Origin: Sphingobium subterraneum
GTDB lineage: Bacteria; Pseudomonadota; Alphaproteobacteria; Sphingomonadales; Sphingomonadaceae
DNA length: 64,000 nucleotides
Direction: 5' to 3'
Assembly (NCBI RefSeq): GCF_014199435.1
Contig: NZ_JACIJP010000001.1
Location: forward strand, 682,001-746,000
Under the pieces are notes generated by a model. That model did no database searches. It saw nothing but the letters and a program-made list of their open reading frames with translations, and had not been told where the DNA came from. Below are positions 32,400 through 41,162 of this stretch, piece after piece. The translations under genes were made by a program, and so were the position numbers. The number at the start of each line of letters is the position of its first letter. Positions within the stretch are counted from its first letter, which is position 1.

Positions 32400-33244
32400 G
32401 TGAACTTCTGAACCTGGCTGAGTTGCAGGGCTGGATCGGTGCAGAGGAAACGGCGCAGGACGTCCTGACCGCGGCCCTTGCCGAACGCTTTCACGCTACA
32501 CTTTCGCTTGATGGCGAAGTCGCAAAACTGGGGGATGTGGTTCCCCGACTCATCCATTTCTGTTTGTGTCAGCCTGCCGCTCCCATGAACGCTCTGGGGG
32601 AAGACGGTCATCCGGCGCGTGGTGGTTTCCTCCCGCCCGTGCCACTACCCCGCCGCATGTGGGCAGGCAGCGATATCACTTTCCACGGCGATTTGCGGGT
32701 GGGGGACGCCGTACAGCGCCTGTCCCGCATTGCCGATGTGATCGTGAAGGAAGGAAAGTCCGGCACGTTGTGCTTTGTCACGGTGGATCATTCCTTCACC
32801 GTCAACGGTCAACTTCGCATCGAAGATCGTCAAAGCATTGTCTACAGGGCGCTGCAGAGCGCTCCTGCGGCAGTCTCACCGACGGCTGCACCCGTCGGTG
32901 AGACTGTTTCCGGCGTGGATCCGTCTCCCACGTTGCTGTTCCGCTATTCGGCGCTGACGTTCAATGGGCACCGCATTCATTATGACGCGCCCTATGCAAC
33001 CGGTGTGGAGGGCTATCCGGGCCTTGTGGTTCACGGGCCGTTGCAGGCAACGTTGTTGCTCCATCTGGCCGCGCGGGTCGGCAGGCGGCCGCCTGATGCA
33101 TTCCGGTTTCGCAGTCTCTCGACCTTGTATGATCACGAAGAGATGTTCCTCAATGCAGGTACTTTGCAGAACGGAACTTTACCCTTGTGGACGGCGCGAG
33201 CGGGTGGACCGGTCGCAATGCAGGCAGAAGCGTCTTGGCAATGA
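32396..33244 (+). CDS. Hot-dog hydratase, mesaconyl/itaconyl-CoA hydratase-like
   Basis: The 282-residue double hot-dog protein belongs to the FAS1-like dehydratase/mesaconyl-C4-CoA hydratase group. Seen are the N-terminal 'LQGWIGAEETAQDVLTAALAERFHATLSLDG', the aromatic 'PRRMWAGSDITFHGDLRVGD', and the C-terminal catalytic region 'FNGHRIHYDAPYATGVEGYPGLVVHGPLQATLLL'. It should hydrate itaconyl- or mesaconyl-CoA to (S)-citramalyl-CoA. GGAGG precedes the ATG, which overlaps the CoA-transferase stop by 4 bases. The linker between the two hot-dog halves is encoded by a perfect 15-bp hairpin (32871-32906). Confidence 0.83.
   Translation: MSELLNLAELQGWIGAEETAQDVLTAALAERFHATLSLDGEVAKLGDVVPRLIHFCLCQPAAPMNALGEDGHPARGGFLPPVPLPRRMWAGSDITFHGDLRVGDAVQRLSRIADVIVKEGKSGTLCFVTVDHSFTVNGQLRIEDRQSIVYRALQSAPAAVSPTAAPVGETVSGVDPSPTLLFRYSALTFNGHRIHYDAPYATGVEGYPGLVVHGPLQATLLLHLAARVGRRPPDAFRFRSLSTLYDHEEMFLNAGTLQNGTLPLWTARAGGPVAMQAEASWQ
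32871..32906. repeat. Perfect 15-bp inverted repeat inside the hydratase gene
   Basis: CAGTCTCACCGACGG (32871-32885) and CCGTCGGTGAGACTG (32892-32906) pair perfectly around a 6-base loop. The repeat lies within the coding frame and encodes the low-complexity linker between the two hot-dog halves. Confidence 0.85.
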
Positions 33245-34032
33245 ACGCGCTTGGTTCGCTAATCGCACCGCTGTTTGTTCCTGCCAATCGGCCTGAGCGC
33301 TTCGGCAAGGCGGCCGCCAGTGGCGCCGATGCGGTCATCCTTGATCTGGAAGACGCCGTTGCAGCCGATGCGAAGGATGTGGCGCGGGACAATCTGCGCG
33401 CTCTCGCCCTCGATGTGCCGGTGATCGTACGCATCAACGGTGTCGATACGCCATGGCATGCAGAAGATTGCGCCGCGCTGGAAGGGATGACCCTCGCGGC
33501 CGTCATACTGCCAAAGGCTGAACGCGTGGACGATCTCGCACGGATAAGCGTCGTAGCGCCGGTGCTGGCTCTTGTGGAAACCGCGCGCGGATTGGCCCAG
33601 GCGCGGGCTTTGGCGCAGTCGGGCTATGCCGCACGACTGGCCTTTGGGTCGGTCGATTATGCCGCTGATCTTGGCTGCGACCATGAGTGGGAAACATTGT
33701 ACGCAGCGCGCGCCGAACTGGTGCTCGCCTCGCGGTTGGGGAATCTGCCCGCGCCTCTGGATGGTGTGACGACGGACGTGACCGCGCCCGACAGCGCTGC
33801 TCGCGACGCACGGGCGGCGCGTTCGCTTGGCTTTGGCGGCAAGCTCCTGATCCACCCGGTGCAGGTGCAACCCGTCTTCGATGCATTCCTTCCAAGCGCC
33901 CAAGAAATGGAATGGGCGCGAACCGTGCTGAGCAGCGGCGACGGGGCCGTGAACGTCAACGGTGCGATGGTGGACGAGCCTGTTCGCATCCGTGCGCGTG
34001 CCATCCTCGCACGGGGCATAGCAAGACCATAA
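33241..34032 (+). CDS. HpcH/CitE-type lyase, probable citramalyl-CoA lyase
   Basis: The 263-residue protein has the CitE/malyl-CoA-lyase barrel. Metal- and substrate-binding motifs are 'ADAVILDLEDAVAADAK', 'VRINGVDTPW', 'LVETARGLAQARALA' and 'RLAFGSVDYAADLG', ending with 'GFGGKLLIHPVQVQPV'. It should cleave citramalyl-CoA to acetyl-CoA and pyruvate, closing the itaconate/mesaconate route. I start it at the ATG at 33241, which overlaps the hydratase stop by four bases (ATGA); an upstream in-frame ATG at 33187 is inside the hydratase. It is the last gene of the operon. No terminator was seen after it. Confidence 0.85.
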   Translation: MNALGSLIAPLFVPANRPERFGKAAASGADAVILDLEDAVAADAKDVARDNLRALALDVPVIVRINGVDTPWHAEDCAALEGMTLAAVILPKAERVDDLARISVVAPVLALVETARGLAQARALAQSGYAARLAFGSVDYAADLGCDHEWETLYAARAELVLASRLGNLPAPLDGVTTDVTAPDSAARDARAARSLGFGGKLLIHPVQVQPVFDAFLPSAQEMEWARTVLSSGDGAVNVNGAMVDEPVRIRARAILARGIARP

Positions 34033-34286
34033 GTCTAGGAACTGAGCGACCTATGATCACACCGCTATTCGGGATGAACGAAAGTAGCTGGCGGTGGACC
34101 CGGAAGGGTAGCCCCGCAAAGGGTGTTTTACCGTTCCTTCCGCTCGGGCAACGTCAAGTTTCGGGCAGTTCCACCGATGGGAAGCGGGTGGAGCGCCGCG
34201 TGGCTCAAGTACGACCCGCCGCAAGCAAACAGACACCCTCGCCCTTCTCCAGCCTCCTTGCCCGCCTTCGCTCCTTTTGACCCGCG

Positions 34287-35399
34287 CTAAAACACCACGA
34301 CCGAACGGATGCTTTTGCCTGCATGCATCAGGTCGAACGCGGTGTTGATCTCTTCCAGCCCCATGACGTGTGTGATCATCGGGTCGATCTCGATCTTGCC
34401 GGTCATATACATGTCGACGATCTTGGGCACGTCGGTGCGGCCTTTTGCCCCACCAAATGCCGTGCCGCGCCAGTTGCGTCCCGTTACGAGCTGGAACGGG
34501 CGAGTGCTGATCTCCTTGCCCGCTTCGGCCACGCCGATGATAATGCTGGTGCCCCAGCCGCGATGGCAGGCTTCGAGTGCAGTGCGCATCACTTCGGTAT
34601 TGCCGGTCGCGTCAAACGTATAGTCCGCCCCGCCGTCGGTCATCGCCACCACCTTTGCGACGACCTCTTCGCGGCTCAGGCCCTTGGAGTTGAGAAACTC
34701 CGTCATGCCGAACCTGCGGCCCCATTCCTCGCGATCAGGGTTGATGTCGACGCCGATAATCTTGCCCGCACCGGCCAGCCGCGCGCCCTGAATGACGTTG
34801 AGGCCAATGCCGCCCAGCCCGAACACCACGACATTGTCACCGACCTGCACCTTGGCTGTGTTGATGACCGCGCCCACACCGGTCGTCACGCCGCACCCGA
34901 TATAGCAGCTCGACTGGAACGGCGCGTCCTCTCGGATCTTCGCCACGGCAATCTCGGGCAACACGGTGAAGTTGCTGAATGTCGAGCAGCCCATATAGTG
35001 ATAGATAGTCTGCCCCTTATAGCTGAACCGGCTGGTGCCGTCGGGCATCAGCCCCTGGCCCTGCGTGGCGCGGATCGCGGTGCACAAATTGGTCTTGCCC
35101 GACAGGCAGCTTTTGCACTGGCGGCATTCCGGCGTGTAGAGCGGGATCACATGGTCACCCGGCTTCACGGACGTCACCCCTGCGCCGATTTCCCGCACCA
35201 CGCCCGCGCCCTCATGCCCCAGCACGCTCGGGAAAATGCCCTCGCTGTCGAACCCGTCCAGCGTGTAGGCGTCGGTATGGCAGATCCCGGTCGCCATGAT
35301 CTCGACCAGAACCTCGCCCGCCTTCGGGCCTTCCAGATCCAGTTCGACAATCTCCAGCGGCTTTTTGGCCTCAAACGCTACGGCGGCACGTGTTTTCAT
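34287..35399 (-). CDS. frmA: S-(hydroxymethyl)glutathione dehydrogenase (class III alcohol dehydrogenase)
   Basis: The 370-residue zinc enzyme oxidises S-hydroxymethylglutathione, the formaldehyde adduct, with NAD. Visible are the catalytic-zinc '[14 protein letters not shown]', '[14 protein letters not shown]', the structural-zinc Cys set '[15 protein letters not shown]', and the Rossmann '[21 protein letters not shown]'. It ends with '[11 protein letters not shown]', as class III enzymes do. I start it at the ATG at 35399 ([17 protein letters not shown]), the usual family start with GGAG six bases upstream; 35414 is an alternative. It is divergent from a LysR gene across a nested palindrome, and probably detoxifies formaldehyde or acts on a related thiol adduct. 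Confidence 0.95.
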   Translation of the reverse strand: MKTRAAVAFEAKKPLEIVELDLEGPKAGEVLVEIMATGICHTDAYTLDGFDSEGIFPSVLGHEGAGVVREIGAGVTSVKPGDHVIPLYTPECRQCKSCLSGKTNLCTAIRATQGQGLMPDGTSRFSYKGQTIYHYMGCSTFSNFTVLPEIAVAKIREDAPFQSSCYIGCGVTTGVGAVINTAKVQVGDNVVVFGLGGIGLNVIQGARLAGAGKIIGVDINPDREEWGRRFGMTEFLNSKGLSREEVVAKVVAMTDGGADYTFDATGNTEVMRTALEACHRGWGTSIIIGVAEAGKEISTRPFQLVTGRNWRGTAFGGAKGRTDVPKIVDMYMTGKIEIDPMITHVMGLEEINTAFDLMHAGKSIRSVVVF

Positions 35400-35430
35400 C
35401 ATGGTCTCCGACATTCTATTCGTGAGTTTT

Positions 35431-35465
35431 ACGCTATCATTGCCCCCAAGGGGCGTTAATAGCGT
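35431..35465. promoter_or_regulatory. Nested palindrome between frmA-like and LysR genes
   Basis: Outer arms ACGCTAT (35431-35437) and ATAGCGT (35459-35465) and inner arms GCCCC (35442-35446) and GGGGC (35450-35454) share the same centre at 35448. The 35-bp site lies 31 bases upstream of the dehydrogenase start and 35 bases upstream of the LysR start. It is a likely operator for the LysR protein on the divergent promoters. Confidence 0.6.
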
Positions 35466-35500
35466 ATTTTGTAAATAGACAATGTCAGTAGAGGGATAAT

Positions 35501-36382
35501 ATGTCGGGCTGGGATGGGATCGACGAATTTATCGCCGTTGCCACGGCGAGTTCGTTCACGCGCGCCGCCAAGGCCATTGGCATGTCTCCGACCCATGTCA
35601 GCCGGTCGATCATCGCTCTGGAACAGCGCGTACAGGCCCAGCTGTTTCATCGCACGACCCGAACCGTCCGGCTCACCGACACGGGCCGGGTGTTTTTCGA
35701 ACGATGCGCCCGCATCGCACAGGAACGGGACGAGGCCATTGCCCTGATCGGAGAACAGGGAGAACCTCAGGGCGAACTGCGTGTCACCTGCCCGACGGCG
35801 ATGGGCGAGCGGTTCATCGCCCCGATCATCCGGCGGTTTGCCATGCCCTATCCCAAGCTGAACGTGACCATCGACCTGTCCAACCGGGTCGTGGACCTGG
35901 TGGGCGAAGGATATGACCTCGGCATTCGGACGGGCGCCGTCGGGGATGCACGGTTGATTGCCGCGCGCGTTGCCTCTCGCACACTCTACACCTGCGCTGC
36001 TCCCAGCTATCTGGAGCGCGCCGGGACACCCGGAGCGGTTGCAGACCTCGCCCACCATGAATGCATCGCCGGCACGAGCACCACATGGCGCTTTTCCAAC
36101 GGCTCCGATCATCAGCTGCACCGCCCGAAGGGCCGGTTCCGCAGCAACAGTGGGCAAGCGGTCATCGAAGCCTGTATAGCCGGGCTCGGCATATGCCAGC
36201 TGCCGGACTTCTACATCCTGCCCTATCTCAAACGCGGGATGGTCGTAAATGTGCTGGAAGATGTTCGCTCTGCCGACGAACCGATATGGGCCGTCTATCC
36301 TCAACGCCGCCACCTGCTCCCGAAAATCCAAAGGGTGGTCGAATGTTTGCAGCATGAACTTGCCGCCGCCATGCGGGAATGA
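35501..36382 (+). CDS. LysR-family transcriptional regulator
   Basis: The 293-residue LysR protein is of the common CrgA/DsdC-like type ('[39 protein letters not shown]'). Its effector domain begins '[43 protein letters not shown]' and includes '[21 protein letters not shown]'. AGGGAT precedes the ATG. It is divergent from the formaldehyde dehydrogenase gene, with a nested palindrome between, so regulation of that gene and of itself is likely. No link to the ATAGG boxes is apparent. Confidence 0.93.
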   Translation: MSGWDGIDEFIAVATASSFTRAAKAIGMSPTHVSRSIIALEQRVQAQLFHRTTRTVRLTDTGRVFFERCARIAQERDEAIALIGEQGEPQGELRVTCPTAMGERFIAPIIRRFAMPYPKLNVTIDLSNRVVDLVGEGYDLGIRTGAVGDARLIAARVASRTLYTCAAPSYLERAGTPGAVADLAHHECIAGTSTTWRFSNGSDHQLHRPKGRFRSNSGQAVIEACIAGLGICQLPDFYILPYLKRGMVVNVLEDVRSADEPIWAVYPQRRHLLPKIQRVVECLQHELAAAMRE

Positions 36383-36415
36383 TCGGCACGATACCCGGCT
36401 TCACAATATCATCGT

Positions 36416-37567
36416 TCAACCGCTGGACCGGTCGAGTAAGGATGGGTCGGCGTCACGCAATGCCCGGCATCCGGTGAGCGTCATCGCGACCCGCAGTTCG
36501 GCTTTCAGGGCGCGCAGCATGGCGGCGACGTTTTGCTCGCCCCCGGCCGCCAGCGCGAAGGCCCAGGCGCGGCCCAGCAGGCATCCATCCGCACCAAGCG
36601 CAAGCGCCTTTAGAATATCAAGGCCCGATCGAATACCGCCATCGACCCAGATCGGCCCGCGCCCGCCGACCGCATCGACCACGCCGGGTAGCGCGGCGAT
36701 ACCCGACGACACGCCGTCAAGCTGCCGCCCGCCATGGTTCGACACGATGATGCCGTCCGCTCCAGCATCGAACGCGGCAATGGCGTCTTCGGGGCACAGC
36801 ACGCCCTTTATGATGATCTTGCCCGGCCAGAGCGAACGCACCCACGCCAGATCGGCCCAGTTGGTGCTGCAGTCGAAATTTTCGCGGATCCACGCCCAGT
36901 AGTCGCCCAGCCCCTTTTCGCCGGGTATGGCGGCCGTGAAGTTGCCGAAGCCGTGCGGACGGCCACGCAGATAAACATCCCACAGCCATGCGGGGCGACC
37001 GATCCCCTGCCACATCTGTCGCGCCAAGCCGCGCAGGCCGATATCGTACAGGCCCGACCGCGCATCGCGGTAACGCACGCCCGGCAATGGCATGTCGACG
37101 GTAAACACCAGCGTTTGCGCACCCGCCGCCACGACGCGCGCGATCAGGTCGCGCATATAGGCGCGATCGCGGATCATGTAGAGCTGGAACCACGGCGTCA
37201 TGCCGCTGTCACGGCACACCTCCTCATAATCGCAAACGGAGACGGCCGAGAGGCAGAACGGCACCCCTTCCGCAGCGGCCGCACGCGCCGCCTGCACCTC
37301 TCCCCGGCGCGCATACATGCCCGCAAAGCCCACCGGGCCAAGAGCAACAGGGATGCACGACGGCTGGCCCAGAAAATCGCCTGACATGTCCAGATCCGAC
37401 ATGTCGCGCATGACACGTTGCTTGAGCTGGAACCGGTCGAAATCGGCGTGGTTGGCCCGGAGCGACCGTTCGTCGACCGCCCCGCTGTCGATATATTCGA
37501 ACAGCATATGCGGCAGCCGACGACGCGCGGCGGCGCGCTGCTCCTTATAGGTCGGCAATGCAGCCAA
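36416..37567 (-). CDS. FMN-dependent alpha-hydroxyacid dehydrogenase (L-lactate/mandelate type)
   Basis: The 383-residue FMN barrel oxidises an L-2-hydroxyacid. Seen are the N-terminal 'RRRLPHMLFEYIDSGAVDE', 'LGPVGFAGMYARRGEVQAARAAAAEGVPFCLSAVSV', 'TPWFQLYMIRDR', and the active-site/phosphate region 'GIIVSNHGGRQLDGVSSG' with 'PIWVDGGIRSGLDILKALALGADGCLLGRAW'. The start is a TTG at 37567 with AAGGAAGG before it. It stands alone between the LysR gene and the BKACE operon. A hairpin separates it from the latter, so it probably has its own promoter. Lactate, mandelate or a related hydroxyacid would fit. Confidence 0.92.
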   Translation of the reverse strand: MAALPTYKEQRAAARRRLPHMLFEYIDSGAVDERSLRANHADFDRFQLKQRVMRDMSDLDMSGDFLGQPSCIPVALGPVGFAGMYARRGEVQAARAAAAEGVPFCLSAVSVCDYEEVCRDSGMTPWFQLYMIRDRAYMRDLIARVVAAGAQTLVFTVDMPLPGVRYRDARSGLYDIGLRGLARQMWQGIGRPAWLWDVYLRGRPHGFGNFTAAIPGEKGLGDYWAWIRENFDCSTNWADLAWVRSLWPGKIIIKGVLCPEDAIAAFDAGADGIIVSNHGGRQLDGVSSGIAALPGVVDAVGGRGPIWVDGGIRSGLDILKALALGADGCLLGRAWAFALAAGGEQNVAAMLRALKAELRVAMTLTGCRALRDADPSLLDRSSG

Positions 37568-37605
37568 GAACCTTCCTTTCTCTTTTCCCGGGCTCCATCA
37601 CAACG

Positions 37606-37650
37606 GCAAAAGGACGCCCCGGCCGTGTAGCGTACCGGGCGCCCTTTTGC
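37606..37650 (-). terminator. Hairpin terminator after BKACE gene
   Basis: GCAAAAGGACGCCCCGG (37606-37622) pairs with CCGGGCGCCCTTTTGC (37635-37650), with one mismatch and one bulged base, around a 12-base loop. It lies 28 bases past the stop of the minus-strand BKACE gene and carries TTTT in its 3' arm. Confidence 0.72.
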
Positions 37651-37677
37651 ATTGGAAACAACGGTGCCTAGACGTCC

Positions 37678-38616
37678 CTACCCGAAGGACACCGCGTCGC
37701 GTCCCTTGAGGCCGAGCATGGCGCGGGTCTCGTCGGGCGTTGCGGGCTTCAGGCCCAGTTCGTCCAGAATGGTGACAATCTTGCGCACCTGATCGGCATT
37801 GCTTTCAGCGAGCTTGCCCGCACCGATCCAGAGCGAATCCTCAAGCCCCACCCGGACGTTGCCGCCCATCGTTGCCGCCATCGTCGCAATCGGCATCTGG
37901 CTGCGCCCGGCACCCAGCACCGACCAGTAATAATTGTCGCCGAACAGCCGGTCGGCCGTACGCTTCATGTGATGCACGTCCTCGGGATGCGGGCCAATAC
38001 CGCCGAGCAGTCCGAACACCGACTGGATGAGCAGCGGCCCCTTCAGGATACCACGATCCATGAAGTGCGCGGCGGTGTAGAGATGGCCGATGTCATAGCA
38101 TTCGATTTCGAACTTGGTGTTGTTGTCGCTGCACGATTCCAGGATGTACTGGATATCCTTCAAGGTGTTGCGGAACACCCGGTCGTCCGATCCGGCGAGA
38201 TAGGGTTCTTCCCAGTCGTACTTGAACTCCTTGAACCGGGCCAGCATCGGATAGAGACCGAAATTCATCGATCCCATGTTGAGCGAGGCGATTTCGGGCT
38301 TCAATTGCAACGCTGGCTGCAGGCGCTCTTCCGCCAGCATCGTCGGCGCACCACCGGTCGTGATGTTCACCACCACATCGGATTCGGCATGGATACGCGG
38401 CAGAAATTTCCGGAACAGGTCGACATCCTGCGTCGGCCGTCCGGTTTCCGGATCACGCGCATGAAGGTGCACCACGGAAGCGCCCGCGGCCGCAGCGGCC
38501 AGCGCTTCATTGGCGATCTCGTCCGGCGTCACCGGCAGATACGGCGACATCGAGGGAGTGTGGATCGAACCCGTGATCGCACAGGTGACAATGACGTTCT
38601 TTTGCTTGGCAGCCAT
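37678..38616 (-). CDS. BKACE-family beta-keto acid cleavage enzyme (DUF849)
   Basis: The 312-residue zinc TIM-barrel belongs to the family that condenses a beta-keto acid with acetyl-CoA to give acetoacetate and a new acyl-CoA. Zinc ligands appear in 'ASVVHLHARDPETGRPTQDVDLF'. Also seen are 'NITTGGAPTM', 'FEIECYDIGHLY', 'QSVFGLLGGIGPHPEDVHHM' and 'GGNVRVGLEDSLWIGAG'. I chose the ATG at 38616, with GGGAAC before it and the family start right behind (KNVIVTCAITGSIHTPSMSPYLPVTP). It follows the cyclase-family gene by 13 bases, so the two are an operon. The natural keto acid cannot be predicted. Confidence 0.9.
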   Translation of the reverse strand: MAAKQKNVIVTCAITGSIHTPSMSPYLPVTPDEIANEALAAAAAGASVVHLHARDPETGRPTQDVDLFRKFLPRIHAESDVVVNITTGGAPTMLAEERLQPALQLKPEIASLNMGSMNFGLYPMLARFKEFKYDWEEPYLAGSDDRVFRNTLKDIQYILESCSDNNTKFEIECYDIGHLYTAAHFMDRGILKGPLLIQSVFGLLGGIGPHPEDVHHMKRTADRLFGDNYYWSVLGAGRSQMPIATMAATMGGNVRVGLEDSLWIGAGKLAESNADQVRKIVTILDELGLKPATPDETRAMLGLKGRDAVSFG

Positions 38617-38629
38617 TTTTCTGTTCCCG

Positions 38630-39637
38630 TTACTTGATGGCGAGGGGGTTGATCGGCGATCCGACCGCGCCGGTGATCGGCAGTGCGGGCGCGCAGAACA
38701 TGAACTCGTAGACGCCATCCTCCGCGCAATCGGCCGACAGCTCGCGCAGGTTGAAGATCTCGCCCATGCTGATGCCGATCATCGGAATGACGATCCAGTG
38801 CCACGGCTGGTTGATTTCCTGCGGATTGGCGCTCTCGTTCGGCCGCACTTCACAGCCCCAGGTGTCGAGACAGATCGCCGCGATCTCCTTGCCATGGACC
38901 CACTCGGCGGTTTCGAAGCGCAGGCCCGGCGCGGTGCCACCGGCGTAACCACCCCAGTCGTTCTGATCGATGCAGCGTTCCATATGGCCGGTGCGGACGA
39001 TGACATAGTCGCCCCGGCGGATTTCCACGCCCTGCGCTGCCGCGCATTCGTCCAGTTCCGCGGAGGTGATGCCATAGCCGTCATCCAGATACCCGCCGCG
39101 CAGGCGCGCAACGTCCAGCAGCACACCACGACCGATCATCCGGTCTTTGGTCTTGTCGATGCTGTTCTTCTTCGCGCCGGTGGAATCGACCAGGCGGGCG
39201 TCATAGCCGTTCCACATCTTCTCATCGAAGAAGACATGACCCAGCGCGTCCCACTGAGTTCCACATTGGAGCGGCATCGTCACCATATCATCGGCGTAAC
39301 GGATGCCGTTCCAGTCCTGATTGCCCGCTACAGCATCGGTGCCGGTCTGCAACATGGTGTGGATGGGATTGAAGCGGTTGCCCCAGCCCTTCTGCGGGCC
39401 CTGAAAATTGAAATCCATGCCCATGGAAATCACCCGACCCTTGCGAACCAGCGTGGCCGCGTTGCGGATCTCGTCATCGCCGACGAAGTTCAGGGTGCCG
39501 ACTTCATCATCGGGACCCCAGCGGCCCCAGTTGCTGACCTTTTCCGCCATCGCGTCCAGATCGGCGCGGGTCAGATTGCGGTCCAGCGCGGGCGCGGGGA
39601 TAATCGGCATCTTGGGGGGCGTGGTCGCCATGTCCAT
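38630..39637 (-). CDS. Cyclase-family (kynurenine formamidase-like) hydrolase
   Basis: The 335-residue protein is of the putative-cyclase/kynurenine formamidase family, metal-dependent hydrolases of amide, ester or C-C bonds. The metal motif, usually HxGTHxDxPxH, here reads 'QCGTQWDALGHVFFD'. The first and second His are Gln, as in a longer subgroup of the family. 'GRGVLLDVARLRGG', 'GDYVIVRTGHME' and 'AAICLDTWGCEVRPNE' also fit. The start is the ATG at 39637 with GAGG upstream; another ATG lies two codons on. It is the first gene of a two-gene operon with BKACE. It might open a ring or hydrolyse an ester to supply the beta-keto acid. Confidence 0.85.
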   Translation of the reverse strand: MDMATTPPKMPIIPAPALDRNLTRADLDAMAEKVSNWGRWGPDDEVGTLNFVGDDEIRNAATLVRKGRVISMGMDFNFQGPQKGWGNRFNPIHTMLQTGTDAVAGNQDWNGIRYADDMVTMPLQCGTQWDALGHVFFDEKMWNGYDARLVDSTGAKKNSIDKTKDRMIGRGVLLDVARLRGGYLDDGYGITSAELDECAAAQGVEIRRGDYVIVRTGHMERCIDQNDWGGYAGGTAPGLRFETAEWVHGKEIAAICLDTWGCEVRPNESANPQEINQPWHWIVIPMIGISMGEIFNLRELSADCAEDGVYEFMFCAPALPITGAVGSPINPLAIK

Positions 39638-40024
39638 CACATTTCCTCTTCTCAATTCACTCACGATGCCGCCAGAGCGCAAAACCGTGCCCGCCACCGG
39701 CGGCCCGCTTTCGCGGCGGCCAAAGCCTATTTTCAGCAAAATCCGGAAGTTAACGGCACGAACGCTGACAAATTTGATCCCCAAATTCCGCTTCGTGCGC
39801 CCCGACCTGCATCCCAATATCTTCTGAAGGCTTATCGCGTGCCCCTGAGCGGACCGCCAATCTCAATCCGAGATCGGGAAAATCGCGAGATCGGAACCCG
39901 TTACGGGAGGAACCCAAGGCCGGATGGAAGCCGTCCTGACGCGGCGCGGGCGCGGCCCCGCCACGATACACCGTGACCCGACCACGCCCGGAACGAAGAG
40001 CTGTTTATCGCGAACGGACCGTGC
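39638..40024. other. Intergenic region
   Basis: These 387 bases lie upstream of the cyclase-family gene and presumably hold its promoter. I saw no gene, repeat or clear operator in them. Confidence 0.5.
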
Positions 40025-40225
40025 TTACGCGTTCATCAGATACCATTGTCCACCCGCTGTGTGGAAAAGCTTCGCGCAGTCGTTCCCATCTTGCTTGATG
40101 AGATATTCGTCCGCCGAAGCCTTGCTCTTGGCCCAGTCCATCGCCCACACCTGTGCCGCGATCTTTTCCTCGCAGGGGATTTCCACCACCGCATTCCCAT
40201 TCTGTTCAACAATCTGAAACGTCAT
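40025..40225 (-). CDS. Small hypothetical protein, 66 residues
   Basis: This short frame is preceded by AAAGGG. The second ATG (40225) has the better spacing; an ATG two codons earlier (40231) touches the site. The protein is polar and starts MTFQIVEQNG. It has one likely beta-strand pair, a helix around 'KIAAQVWAMDWAKSK', two cysteines and no membrane segment. The reading fits a real small protein of unknown role, perhaps one of the short conserved sphingomonad proteins. I do not recognise a family. Confidence 0.5.
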   Translation of the reverse strand: MTFQIVEQNGNAVVEIPCEEKIAAQVWAMDWAKSKASADEYLIKQDGNDCAKLFHTAGGQWYLMNA

Positions 40226-40580
40226 CGTCATCCCTTTATCCGGTTCGTTGCCTGGGTCAGGAACGCGCACGAATTCCGGCAGCCAGAACGCCGGTCGCGG
40301 TGCAACATCGTGACTGCCGCATCCGTCCCTGACACGCGGACGAGGATCGCCCGCGCGCCGGAAATCTTGAAATATTTGGGCAGGGATTCAAGAGGGTCGG
40401 CCCGCAGCGGCCATCCCTATTAGGGCAGGCAATGTGCCAAAACCCCCGGATTTCCGACGGTTTACGAGCGGCTATCTCGATTGCGGATTACAAAAATCAC
40501 CAGATGAGACCAGACGGCTTCCGCCCTTCGGTGCCATGGGTCGGCGCGATGTTCCGGTCAGGACTGGCGGGAAGAACCGA
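40226..40580. other. Intergenic region
   Basis: These 355 bases lie between the small protein gene and the end of the TetR gene. The only palindrome noticed is CCCTA-T-TAGGG at 40415-40425. No gene is supported. Confidence 0.5.
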
Positions 40581-41162
40581 TCAGTCTTTCTTCAGGCCTT
40601 CCATCACCAGGTTCAGCAAATGCTTGCGCCGTTCCGGTGTAAGTTCTTCCCGATCAGAAAGCCAGGCGATGGCGGACACGAGCGACATGAGATCAGCGCC
40701 TTCCATATCCGGACGGACCAGCTTGGCTTCCTGCGCCCTGCGCAGAAGCTTGTCGCCCGATTGCCGCAGCGAGGCACAGGCATCATGAAGGGACGAGGTG
40801 GGATCGCGCAGCTTCTCGACCATCGACGCGGCGAGACCCTGGTGGGTGGACGTACTCGCCACGAGTTCGTCCACCCAACTTTCCAGTGCCTCAAGTGGTC
40901 CGTTGGTGGAGGCCAGCGCTTCCGAGCGCTGCGTCAGCTCATCGAAGCTGCTTTGCAGGATTTCCTGAAGCAGCGCGTCGCGCGTCGGGAAATGGCGATA
41001 CAGCGTGCCCAGTCCCACGCCAGCGTCACGCGCGATGCTGCGCAGCGAGGCCTCGGTTCCATCCCTCGCGATCGTCGCACGCGCGACATGGAGGATCGTC
41101 TCGCGGTTCCGTCGGGCGTCCGCCCGGATCGCGGGCTGCTGCGCAAGAGCTCTCGATGCCAT
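40581..41162 (-). CDS. TetR-family transcriptional regulator
   Basis: The 193-residue repressor has the TetR helix-turn-helix: 'RNRETILHVARATIARDGTEASLRSIARDAGVGLGTLYRHFPTRDALLQEIL' (residues about 19-70). The rest is a helical ligand domain with 'ALESWVDELVASTSTHQGLAASM', as in the common SbtR-type C-terminal group. It is divergent from the D-lactate dehydrogenase gene with 254 bases between. It is the only TetR in the window and so a candidate for the GGAGCA-N-TGCTCC operators at 47155 and 58407, but distance makes that only a suggestion. Confidence 0.93.
   Translation of the reverse strand: MASRALAQQPAIRADARRNRETILHVARATIARDGTEASLRSIARDAGVGLGTLYRHFPTRDALLQEILQSSFDELTQRSEALASTNGPLEALESWVDELVASTSTHQGLAASMVEKLRDPTSSLHDACASLRQSGDKLLRRAQEAKLVRPDMEGADLMSLVSAIAWLSDREELTPERRKHLLNLVMEGLKKD

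Noticed and set aside
38510-39976. Long plus-strand open frame (488 codons) opposite the BKACE and cyclase genes
   Set aside because: It overlaps two well-supported genes on the other strand and shows no domain or ribosome-binding site.
40415-40425. CCCTA-T-TAGGG as a seventh LysR-type box
   Set aside because: The half-site order is reversed and the spacer is one base, so it does not fit the T-N11-A geometry. No gene start is near.
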